Below, in pieces: positions 48,318 to 55,571 of a stretch of DNA of 64,000 nucleotides. Within the stretch, counting starts at the first letter, position 1. Every line of letters starts with the position of its first letter. The DNA is taken from NCBI RefSeq assembly GCF_902459585.1, contig NZ_CABPSC010000001.1:248001-312000 (forward strand), in the 5' to 3' direction. Both the position numbers and the translations under genes were made by a program. Under the pieces are notes generated by a model that searched no databases, was not told the DNA's origin, and saw only the letters and a list, made by a program, of their open reading frames with translations. Source of the DNA: Pandoraea nosoerga (GTDB taxonomy: Bacteria; Pseudomonadota; Gammaproteobacteria; Burkholderiales; Burkholderiaceae).

Positions 48318-49169
48318 TCATTCGTCGGCCGGCTTGAACAGCGCTTCGATGCCGGCGCACTCGCTCGCGCGGATCGCGCCTTCGCGCAGCAGGAAGTCGA
48401 GGCTCGCGAGGCTCGCGTCGACAGTCATCTTGCCGCGTGCGATCACGTCGCGCACGTGACCTGCCGCGCACAGCCAGTGCGCACTCGCCTCGCCGTCCTG
48501 ATTCTCGGGCACGAAGCCGGGCGGCAGCGCGAGATCGTAGACGAAAATCTGCTCCGACTGCACGCCCTGCGGAATCTCCGCCAGAATGTGCAGCGTGCGG
48601 CCCGGACGCGCCTCGCTGGCGAGAAACGCCGGAATGCCAGCTTCTTCCCAACATTCCTTGACGAGCGTGTCGCCCACGCCGATGCCGTTGCCGATGCCGC
48701 CGGCCGCGGCGTTGTCGAGACAGCCGGGATCGGTCGCCTTGAGCACGCTGCGGCGCGCAATCCACAGCTTCGGGGCTTCGCCGATGAAGCGGGCCGGCAC
48801 GTAGCCGTTCACATGCACGGCGAACGTGCGCGTACCGAAGAATCGCGAGGCGGCCCGCTCGATCCAGGCGAGCGGCGTGTCGTAGAGCCGCTGGCGAATG
48901 GCATACCGCTCGTTGCGCCAGCCCGTGATGCGCCCCTGCGCGGCCAGCGCTTCGATGACCGGGGCGAGCGCTGCCGTCCGGGCCTCGCATGTGTCGTGGC
49001 GCGGGTGAATGCGCACGGCAAGCGAGCTGATCTCGAACACGTCGGGCCAGTCGCGCAGCGACGCCACGTCGCTTCGGCGAATCCATCCATAACGCTGCGA
49101 GCCGATCACGAGCGGCAAATGCGCCGTGTCGTCGAAGCGGCGCGCCGCCGCAATACAAGCAAAAGACAT
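48318..49169 (-). CDS. Nudix hydrolase with N-terminal DUF4743
   Basis: This 283-residue protein has a DUF4743 N-terminal domain (about residues 1-120, GSQRYGWIRRSDVASLRDWPDVF; QRLYDTPLAWIERAASRFFG) and a C-terminal Nudix fold (about 125-265). The Nudix box is GGIGNGIGVGDTLVKECWEEAGI (split here as GGIGNGIGVGDT plus LVKECWEEAGI). The EExG end is intact but the first conserved Glu is replaced and Arg is Lys, a form known in the thiamine-pyrophosphokinase-associated/Tnr3 group. Substrate unknown. It is the gene upstream of purU on the minus strand (96-base gap). Confidence 0.83.
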   Translation of the reverse strand: MSFACIAAARRFDDTAHLPLVIGSQRYGWIRRSDVASLRDWPDVFEISSLAVRIHPRHDTCEARTAALAPVIEALAAQGRITGWRNERYAIRQRLYDTPLAWIERAASRFFGTRTFAVHVNGYVPARFIGEAPKLWIARRSVLKATDPGCLDNAAAGGIGNGIGVGDTLVKECWEEAGIPAFLASEARPGRTLHILAEIPQGVQSEQIFVYDLALPPGFVPENQDGEASAHWLCAAGHVRDVIARGKMTVDASLASLDFLLREGAIRASECAGIEALFKPADE

Positions 49170-49433
49170 ACGTCAGAGACCGGACGCGCTCCTCGGTGAA
49201 GACGCGCGAAATCGAAGCAAAAGCGGCATTTTACAGAAGCGGCGGGGACTCCGCCCGTCTCGGGCGTCGGTGCTGCGCGGCGCAGACCGTCGCCGGCGCC
49301 CAGCGGTGTGGTGCGGCGCCCGGTGGTGTCCGGTGGCGTCCGGTGGCCCGCACAGCACCGTCCCCGCCCTCGAATGCCCGCACGGGCCTCGCCCTTCGCA
49401 TTACGGGCCGACGCCTTTGCGCGCTGGCGCGGC

Positions 49434-51923
49434 TCAAGCCTTCACCCGCTCGCCCTTCGGGTCGTACAGCGCGCGCAGCTGCACGCGCGCCGCGAGGCGT
49501 TCGCCCGCGAGCTCGACTTCATAGCGTCCCGATTCGACGTAGTCGGCCGTGACCGTGCCGTGCGGGTTCGTCAGAAATGCCAGCCCGATGGGCGCATCGA
49601 TCGTGTGACCGTATGCCGCCGAGGAAACGAACCCCACCGGCTTGCCGTCGCGCAGCACTGCCTCGCCGCCCCACAGCATCTTGTCGCGCGCGCCGTCGAG
49701 CGCCACGCTCACCAGCCGGCGCCGCACGCCGTTCGCCCTGGCGTGCTCGACGGCGGTGCGCCCCACGAACGGCACGTCGCCGCCCAGCTTGCAGGCGAAC
49801 GCGAGGCCGGCCTCCACGGGGTTTGTGTCCGGCGTGAGCTCGCGGCCCCACGCGCGATAGCCCTTCTCGATGCGCAGCGAGTCGATGGCGTAGTAGCCCG
49901 CGTCCTTCAGGCCGAGCGCCGCGCCGGCCGCGTGCAGCGTCTCGTAGACGCCCACGGCGAACTCCACCGGCACGTAGAGCTCCCAGCCGAGTTCGCCCAC
50001 GTAGGTGAGGCGCGTGGCGCGCACGGTCGCATAGCCGAGGTCGATCTCGCGGCTCGCGCCGAACGGGAAAGCGTCGTTGGAGAAATCCGCCCGGGAGACT
50101 CGCTGGAGCAGCGCCCGCGAGTTCGGGCCCATGACGGCGAGCACCGCGTACTGGCCGGTGACGTCGACGACGGTGCAGCGCGGATCGCCCGGCAAGCCGG
50201 CGATGCGCCGCTCCAGATAGTCCATGTCGCGCGTGGTCTGGGCCGAGCCGGTGACCATCAGGTACTGGTCCGGCGCAAGGCGCGTGAGCGTGAAATCCGA
50301 CTCGTAGCCGCCGCGCTCGTTGAGCATCGCGGTGTAGACGGTGCGCCCGGGCGGCACGGCCACGTCATTCGCGCACAAGGTCTGCAGCACGGCCTCGGCG
50401 TCCCGGCCCTTGATGAGCAGCTTCGAGAACGAGCTCATGTCGAACAGCGCCACGGCCTCGCGACACGCGCGGTGCTCCGCGCCGCTCCAGGCGTGCCAGT
50501 TCTGCTGGCCGAAGCTGTATGCGATCTTCGCCTCGGCCGGCGACGGCGCGAAGAAGTTCGGCCGCTCCCAGCCCATCTTGCTCCCGAAGCACGCGCCTTT
50601 CGCGAGCAGCGCCGCGTACAGCGGCGAGCGACGAAACGGCCGCGCCGTGTCCAGTTCGCGATTCGGCCATGGCATGGCGTAATGCAGGCCGAGCGTTTCC
50701 TTCACGCGATCGTGCAGCCAGGTGTCGTTGCCGTTGAAGCCCGCAAAGCGCCGGATGTCCACCGGCCAGAGGTCCATCGTCGGCTCGCCGGCGACGATCC
50801 ACTCGGCGAGCGCCATGCCCGCGCCGCCGGCCGAAGCGATGCCCATCGAGTTGAAGCCCGCGCCGACGTAGAAGTTGCGCAGCTCGGGCGCCTCGCCGAG
50901 GATGAAGTTGTTGTCCGGCGTGAATGACTCCGGACCGTTGTAGAACTGCCGGATCTGTGCGGTCTGCAGCGCGGGCACGCGAATGAGCGCGTTCTCCATG
51001 AGGATTTCGAACTGGTCCCAGTCGTCGGGCAGCAACTGGAATTCGAAATGCTCCGGAATGCCGTCCATGCCCCAGGGCTTGGCGTCCGGCTCGAAGCCGC
51101 CCATCACGAGACCGCCGACCTCCTCCTTGAAATAGATGTAGCCGTCCGGATCGCGCATGACCGGCAAATCGGGATGCACGCCGGCGATGCGCTCGGTCAC
51201 GATGTAATAGTGCTCGGCCGAATGCAGCGGCACGCTCACGCCGCACAGCCGGCCCACCGCCTTGGCCCACTGCCCCGCGCAATTGACGACGATCTCGGCG
51301 TCGATGCGCCCGCTCTCGCCGTCCTTGTTGCGCCACGAGACACCCGTCGCGGTGCGGATGCCGTTCGGCGACGCCGTGTGAATTTCCGTGATGCGCGTGT
51401 TCTCGGCAATGCGCACGCCGCGGCTTCGCGCGCCGCGCGCGAGCGCCTGCGTGAGGTCGGTCGGGTTCGCCTTGCCGTCGCCCGGCAGCCACACCGCGCC
51501 CACGAGATCGTCGGTGCGCATCACGGGCCAGAGCTCGCCCGCCTCGCGCGGCGAAATCACGTCGCACTGCACGCCATAGGCGCGCGCGACGGCGGCCGTG
51601 CGCTTGAGCTGCGTCATCCGCTCGGCCGTGCGTGCGACCGACAGCGAGCCGCATGGCTTCCAGCCGGTGCCGAGTCCGGTCTCCGCTTCGAGTTCGCCAT
51701 AGAGCCGGGTCGAATAGCGGATGAGCTTCGTCATGCTTTCCTGTGAGCGCAATTGCCCGACGAGCCCGGCAGCGTGCCAGGTCGTGCCGCAGGACAGTTG
51801 CCCCTGTTCCAGCAGGACAGCGTCCGTCCAGCCGAGCTTGGCGAGGTGGTACGCGACCGAACATCCGACGATGCCGCCGCCAACGATGACGACGCGGGCG
51901 TGGGTGGGCAAGGCTGCAGTCAT
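49434..51923 (-). CDS. FAD-dependent dehydrogenase with GcvT domain (sarcosine/dimethylglycine dehydrogenase type)
   Basis: This 829-residue protein has an N-terminal DAO-type FAD domain (about residues 10-375; VVIVGGGIVGCSVAYHLAKLG) and a C-terminal GcvT/aminomethyltransferase-type folate domain (about 435-825). H50 in TTWHAAGLVG is the position at which mammalian dimethylglycine and sarcosine dehydrogenases bind FAD covalently. Such enzymes demethylate N-methyl-glycines, passing the carbon to THF. GGAG lies seven bases before the ATG at 51923. It sits between purU and the C-P lyase genes. Sarcosine is the known C-P lyase product of glyphosate, so a link is attractive but inferred. Confidence 0.88.
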   Translation of the reverse strand: MTAALPTHARVVIVGGGIVGCSVAYHLAKLGWTDAVLLEQGQLSCGTTWHAAGLVGQLRSQESMTKLIRYSTRLYGELEAETGLGTGWKPCGSLSVARTAERMTQLKRTAAVARAYGVQCDVISPREAGELWPVMRTDDLVGAVWLPGDGKANPTDLTQALARGARSRGVRIAENTRITEIHTASPNGIRTATGVSWRNKDGESGRIDAEIVVNCAGQWAKAVGRLCGVSVPLHSAEHYYIVTERIAGVHPDLPVMRDPDGYIYFKEEVGGLVMGGFEPDAKPWGMDGIPEHFEFQLLPDDWDQFEILMENALIRVPALQTAQIRQFYNGPESFTPDNNFILGEAPELRNFYVGAGFNSMGIASAGGAGMALAEWIVAGEPTMDLWPVDIRRFAGFNGNDTWLHDRVKETLGLHYAMPWPNRELDTARPFRRSPLYAALLAKGACFGSKMGWERPNFFAPSPAEAKIAYSFGQQNWHAWSGAEHRACREAVALFDMSSFSKLLIKGRDAEAVLQTLCANDVAVPPGRTVYTAMLNERGGYESDFTLTRLAPDQYLMVTGSAQTTRDMDYLERRIAGLPGDPRCTVVDVTGQYAVLAVMGPNSRALLQRVSRADFSNDAFPFGASREIDLGYATVRATRLTYVGELGWELYVPVEFAVGVYETLHAAGAALGLKDAGYYAIDSLRIEKGYRAWGRELTPDTNPVEAGLAFACKLGGDVPFVGRTAVEHARANGVRRRLVSVALDGARDKMLWGGEAVLRDGKPVGFVSSAAYGHTIDAPIGLAFLTNPHGTVTADYVESGRYEVELAGERLAARVQLRALYDPKGERVKA

Positions 51924-52225
51924 GAGCGGGCTCCGGAAAAGGCTCGCACCGGCCGACGCCGGGCAATGTGTCGTGGGCGATGACGTGAGATTACGCAAAT
52001 CGCCCCATCATTGCAATAATTTGCAACATTACAACACATATTGCCACAGAAACGTGGGGAGGAAGGGCGGATATAGCGACTGACATATGGCCGTCACGAA
52101 ACCCGGGCCATGCACCGCCATGCCCTCCCCGGAGACGCGGTGCGAGCTTCGTGCGACTCATGGCGCAATGGCCGCCGCGCCATCGCCATCGCCATCCCGC
52201 CGGCGAGCCAGCGAAGTCGCGTCGC
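51924..52225. promoter_or_regulatory. Promoter region of the FAD/GcvT gene and 3' end of phnN
   Basis: 302 bases. An AT-rich block at 51990-52050 holds TTGCAA at 52011 and again at 52021 (exactly one helical turn apart) and CACATATTGCC at 52035-52045. Read on the minus strand the latter is GGCAATATGTG, the motif shared with phnS and phnC. The rest is GC-rich and featureless. Confidence 0.55.
52035..52045 (-). promoter_or_regulatory. GGCAATATGTG motif, copy 2 (FAD/GcvT dehydrogenase promoter)
   Basis: On the minus strand GTGGCAATATGTG reads toward the dehydrogenase start about 110 bases away. It matches the phnC-upstream GTGGCAATTTGTG at 12 of 13 bases. Confidence 0.5.
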
Positions 52226-52798
52226 TCAACCCTTTCCCGGCGACGTGAGCACGGCCACCAGACGGTCGCCGGCTTCCGCGAGAGCGCCGTCGTTGGAGAC
52301 GACGGTGAGCGGCACGCCGTCGGGCGGCGTCCACGCGACGCGATGCGTCACGCGCTTGTGCAGCGCGTCGCCGGTTTCGCGGCCGCGTCGGGCCAGGCGC
52401 AATGCCCGCACCTGCGGATCGACGCGGACTTCCACGAGATGCAGCCGCTCGCCGTAACGGCGCACGGCCCGCCCGAGAAAGGCACGCGAGCCGTTCACGA
52501 CCACGTTCGCACCGGCCGCCATCCACGCGTCGATCTCCACACCGACGCCGTACCGGCAATCGTGGCTCTCCCAGTCGAGCGCGAAGCAGCCCAGCGCTCG
52601 CCGCTGTGCGAACTCCGCATGCGTGAGCGCGATGTGGTTCTCGCCGTGCGCGGGCGCTCGCGTGATGTAGCGGTGCGCGAACAGCACGGGCGGCGTGCCG
52701 CACGCCGCCGTGTCGAGCCGCTCGCGCGCGTAGGCGAGCAACGAGTCCTTGCCCGCGCCGGACGGCCCCATCACATAGAAGAGATGCGCTTTCGTCAT
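52226..52798 (-). CDS. phnN: Ribose 1,5-bisphosphokinase
   Basis: This 190-residue P-loop kinase makes 5-phosphoribosyl 1-diphosphate from ribose 1,5-bisphosphate, recycling the ribosyl product of the C-P lyase route. Walker A is GPSGAGKDSL (residues 11-20); RYITRAPAHGENHIALT and the lid region RLARRGRETGDALHKRV are typical of PhnN and guanylate-kinase relatives. Its start overlaps the DUF1045 gene stop (ATGA at 52795-52798). Third gene of phnF-DUF1045-phnN on the minus strand. Confidence 0.93.
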   Translation of the reverse strand: MTKAHLFYVMGPSGAGKDSLLAYARERLDTAACGTPPVLFAHRYITRAPAHGENHIALTHAEFAQRRALGCFALDWESHDCRYGVGVEIDAWMAAGANVVVNGSRAFLGRAVRRYGERLHLVEVRVDPQVRALRLARRGRETGDALHKRVTHRVAWTPPDGVPLTVVSNDGALAEAGDRLVAVLTSPGKG

Positions 52799-53556
52799 GC
52801 CGCCTCCCCGAGGGTGAATCGCTCGTGAAGCATGAACGGCTCGCCGGGCGCCGGCTGGACGAAGATCGCGATCGCCTCGACGCGCATCGCACCGAGCGCC
52901 TGCGCGCGCGGCTGCCACCAGTCGATCATCGCCGAAGCGTCCGCCGCGTCGACACGGTCCGATAGCGTGACGTGAAAACGGAATTCGTCGAGCACGTGCG
53001 GATAGCCCCACCGCGCAAGCAATTCGCGCTGGCGCGATGAAAGCCGCTGCGCTTGCCGGCGTTCGCATTCGGCCTCGGTCAGCGGGGCGCGCAACGCGTC
53101 GAACGCGCGCACGCAGTCGGCCGCCAGCGATTGCATCGCCGCGCCGGCCGGATCGTTCGCTTTCGGGCGCAACGCGACGAAGCCGGGGCGCTTGCCGCAC
53201 CCGGTGTCGATGAGGTCCGCCTGCACGGGCAGATCGAAAGCCGCGTGGCGTGCCGCCACACCGGCCGCTGTCGTGAAAAGCGCGTCGACGCGCGCGTCCG
53301 GTGTCAGGCGCATTGGCGCCTTGAGCGTGGCGTGCAAGCCGTAGCGGCGCGGCTCGCCCGTCAGGTCGCGGAGCGCGCGGGAGAGGCCGGGAACGTGCGG
53401 ACAAGCGAGTTGGCGGCCGGTGATGGCGTCGCGGCCCAGCCAGCGGCTGCCTTCGTTCCACCAGCACGAGCCGGGCGGCGGCGCGTAGTAGACGGCAAAG
53501 CGCGCCACGGCGAGGTCGAGATCGGGCAGCGGTTGGCGGCGGGGCGCGACCGTCAT
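52795..53556 (-). CDS. DUF1045 phosphonate-metabolism protein (2H phosphoesterase type)
   Basis: This 253-residue protein is the DUF1045 family member regularly found in C-P lyase operons. Two H-x-T motifs, H75-A-T77 (LHATLKAP) and H195-V-T197 (FHVTLSD), are the signature of 2H phosphoesterases, which open cyclic or 2',3'-phosphodiesters. No phnP (the cyclic phosphodiesterase of the E. coli pathway) is in this cluster, so this gene plausibly does the PhnP step on 5-phosphoribosyl 1,2-cyclic phosphate. Starts and stops overlap phnF (ATGA at 53553) and phnN (ATGA at 52795). N-terminal start MTVAPRRQPL. Confidence 0.87.
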   Translation of the reverse strand: MTVAPRRQPLPDLDLAVARFAVYYAPPPGSCWWNEGSRWLGRDAITGRQLACPHVPGLSRALRDLTGEPRRYGLHATLKAPMRLTPDARVDALFTTAAGVAARHAAFDLPVQADLIDTGCGKRPGFVALRPKANDPAGAAMQSLAADCVRAFDALRAPLTEAECERRQAQRLSSRQRELLARWGYPHVLDEFRFHVTLSDRVDAADASAMIDWWQPRAQALGAMRVEAIAIFVQPAPGEPFMLHERFTLGEAA

Positions 53557-54314
53557 GCCGTCTCCCCATGCACGACGAGTTGCATGCGGTCGGCCGGGAA
53601 GTAGGCGATACCGTACTTGATCGGCTTGCCCGCTTCGTCCACGTCCGTGCTCTCCACGCTCAGCACGGGCTGCTGGCGATTGATACCGAGATGACGCGCG
53701 ATCTGCGCATCGGGCAGCCGCGCGCCGATGCGGCTCTCCCGGCGCGTATAGTCGGTCACGCCGAAGCTCGCAAGCGTTTCGCTGATGCTCGGGTGCTGCG
53801 CGAAAGCGTCGGGGAAGTCGGGAAAGCGCGCCGCCGGAAACCAGTTCTCGCTGTAGGCGAGCGGCAATTCGACGCCCTGCGCATCGAGACTGCGGCGCGC
53901 GAGCTCGACACGATAGACCGGCGAGCCGGCGCGCAGCCCCAGCGCCTGCGCCACATGGGCCTCGGCTTTGCGCTTGTGCGCCGAAACGATCTGCTGCGCC
54001 GTCTTGAGATTGTGCTGCGAGAGATTTTCGGTAAAGCGCGTGCGGCGGCCGATCACGTAGCCGATGGCGCCCGCCTGCACGAACGTGCCGCGCCCGTGCT
54101 CCACGCTCACGAGCCCCTGCTGCGCGAGTCCGAGAATCGCGCGCCGCACGGTGTGACGATTCACGCCGAAGCGCTGTGCGAGCTCGGTCTCGCTGGGCAG
54201 GCGATCGTCCGGCGCCCCCTCGCCATACCGGCGCTGACCGATTTCCGCGGCGAGAATCTGCGCGATCTGCCGCCAGACGGCCACACCGCCGCCGCGTTCG
54301 AGTTGTGCTGTCAT
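53553..54314 (-). CDS. phnF: GntR/HutC-family phosphonate regulator
   Basis: This 253-residue HutC-type GntR repressor has a winged helix (about residues 8-78: VAVWRQIAQILAAEIGQ, RLPSETELAQRFGVNRHTVRRAILGL) and a UTRA effector domain (about 95-250: QPVLSVESTDVDEAGKPIKYGIAYFPADRMQLVV). It is divergent from phnG with a 93-base gap containing a GTCTA/TAGAC inverted repeat over the likely phnG -10. ATG at 54314; a TTG at 54332 would add six residues. It is co-transcribed with DUF1045 and phnN. Confidence 0.93.
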   Translation of the reverse strand: MTAQLERGGGVAVWRQIAQILAAEIGQRRYGEGAPDDRLPSETELAQRFGVNRHTVRRAILGLAQQGLVSVEHGRGTFVQAGAIGYVIGRRTRFTENLSQHNLKTAQQIVSAHKRKAEAHVAQALGLRAGSPVYRVELARRSLDAQGVELPLAYSENWFPAARFPDFPDAFAQHPSISETLASFGVTDYTRRESRIGARLPDAQIARHLGINRQQPVLSVESTDVDEAGKPIKYGIAYFPADRMQLVVHGETA

Positions 54315-54387
54315 CAAATTGACACCCGGCAAAGTTGTAATGGGTTCGCGTGCATTACCCCTCCGATGTCTCGATGATCATACACAC

Positions 54388-54403
54388 GTCTATACGACTA
54401 GAC
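54388..54403. promoter_or_regulatory. Candidate PhnF operator GTCTA-TACGAC-TAGAC
   Basis: A perfect 5-6-5 inverted repeat ends five bases before the phnG ATG, overlapping a TATACG -10-like element. Position and symmetry suit PhnF repression of phnG-M. Confidence 0.55.
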
Positions 54404-54407
54404 AATC

Positions 54408-54890
54408 ATGCCAAACACAAATTCCGGCACGACAGGCAACGAGGGCGCCGCCGCGCCGCCAGCGCGCGCGCGCTGGCTCGCGCTGCTTGCCCGCGCCACC
54501 CGCGATGAGCTGGACGGCGCCATTGCGCGCTGCGCCGGCGCTCCCGGATTCGTCTGGTTGCGCGCGCCGCAGACTGGCCTCGTGCTCGTGCAGGGCCGCG
54601 TGGGCGGCTGCGGCGATCGCTTCAATCTGGGCGAAGCGACGGTGACGCGCTGCACCCTGCGCCAGCCCGACGGCGTGGTGGGCACCGGTTACGTGCTCGG
54701 GCGCGATGCCGAACGCGCCGAGCGCGTGGCGCGGCTCGACGCCCTCATGCAGATGCCCGTCTATCACGACACGCTCGCCGCCGGCCCGCTCAGGGCGATC
54801 GCGCAGCGGCTGGCTGCCGCGGCGGCGCAACACAAAGCCGACGCGGCCGCGAGCCGTGTCGAATTCTTCACGATGGCTCGGGAGGCCTGA
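54408..54890 (+). CDS. phnG: C-P lyase subunit PhnG
   Basis: This 160-residue subunit of the carbon-phosphorus lyase core (PhnGHIJ) works with PhnH, PhnI and PhnL to attach the phosphonate to ribose of ATP, displacing adenine. ARWLALLARATRDEL, GFVWLRAPQTGLVLVQGRVGG, FNLGEATVTRCTLR and VGTGYVLGRDAERAE are the conserved segments. The stop is immediately followed by the phnH ATG. First gene of the plus-strand operon phnGHIJKLM, facing phnF. Confidence 0.95.
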   Translation: MPNTNSGTTGNEGAAAPPARARWLALLARATRDELDGAIARCAGAPGFVWLRAPQTGLVLVQGRVGGCGDRFNLGEATVTRCTLRQPDGVVGTGYVLGRDAERAERVARLDALMQMPVYHDTLAAGPLRAIAQRLAAAAAQHKADAAASRVEFFTMAREA

Positions 54891-55571
54891 ATGCTGATGG
54901 CATCGATGCCTGACTGGTCGCAACTCCAGCCCGGTTTTGCCGACCCGGTTCACGACGCGCAAGGCGTCTTTCGCGCCGTGCTCGACGCGCTCGCCCGGCC
55001 CGGGCAACTGCGCAGCGTGGGCAGCCGGCTCGCGCCCAGCGCCGAGGCAAGCGTTGCCGCGCGCGCCACGCTGCTCGCCCTGGCGGACGCCACCACGTCC
55101 GTCTGGCTGCAATCGTCGCTGCCGGAAGTCGCCAGCGCGTTGCGCTTTCACACGGGTGCGCCCCTGCTGAGCGGCGAAGCGGAACTGGCCAACGCGCAGT
55201 TCGCGCTGCTCACGGACCCCGCGCGCTGCCCCGCGCTCGAGCGGTTTGCGTTCGGCACGGCCGAGTCGCCCGAGCATGCCGCCACGCTCATCGTCGACGT
55301 TCCCACGCTGCACGCAGGTCACGGTGGACATGGTGGACATGACGGGCATGACGGACATGCGGGGCCGACAAGTCGCGCAGCGCTTCGTTTGCGCCTGCGC
55401 GGCCCGGGCATTGCCACGCATTCGGACGTCACGGTCGGCGGTCTCGACGCGGCGTTCTGGCGCGCGCGCGCTGCCCTTGCCCCGCGCTTTCCCGCCGGAC
55501 TCGATCTGCTGGTCACCGCCGGCGACACCGTGCTCGGCCTGCCGCGCACAACCCATGTGGAGGTCTGCTGA
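54891..55571 (+). CDS. phnH: C-P lyase subunit PhnH, with His-Gly-rich insert
   Basis: This 226-residue C-P lyase core subunit has a PLP-transferase-like fold without cofactor. PGFADPVHDAQGVFRAVLDALARPG near the N-terminus and the C-terminal PAGLDLLVTAGDTVLGLPRTTHVE are conserved. It is about 30 residues longer than E. coli PhnH (194). Residues 143-157 are five Gly-His-Gly/Asp/Ala triplets coded by a 9-bp tandem repeat, followed by AGPTSR, apparently a surface loop. It starts directly after phnG; ATGs at 54891 and 54897 are both possible. It overlaps phnI by one base (TGATG). Confidence 0.94.
   Translation: MLMASMPDWSQLQPGFADPVHDAQGVFRAVLDALARPGQLRSVGSRLAPSAEASVAARATLLALADATTSVWLQSSLPEVASALRFHTGAPLLSGEAELANAQFALLTDPARCPALERFAFGTAESPEHAATLIVDVPTLHAGHGGHGGHDGHDGHAGPTSRAALRLRLRGPGIATHSDVTVGGLDAAFWRARAALAPRFPAGLDLLVTAGDTVLGLPRTTHVEVC
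55317..55361. repeat. 9-bp tandem repeat GGACATGGT-type inside phnH
   Basis: Five 9-bp units (GGTCACGGT, GGACATGGT, GGACATGAC, GGGCATGAC, GGACATGCG) encode (Gly-His-X)5. It is the same style as the repeat in dpaL and keeps frame when expanded. Confidence 0.92.

Noticed and set aside
51924-52225. Glycine riboswitch before the FAD/GcvT gene
   Set aside because: No paired conserved glycine-aptamer cores could be seen; the region is better explained by short palindromes.
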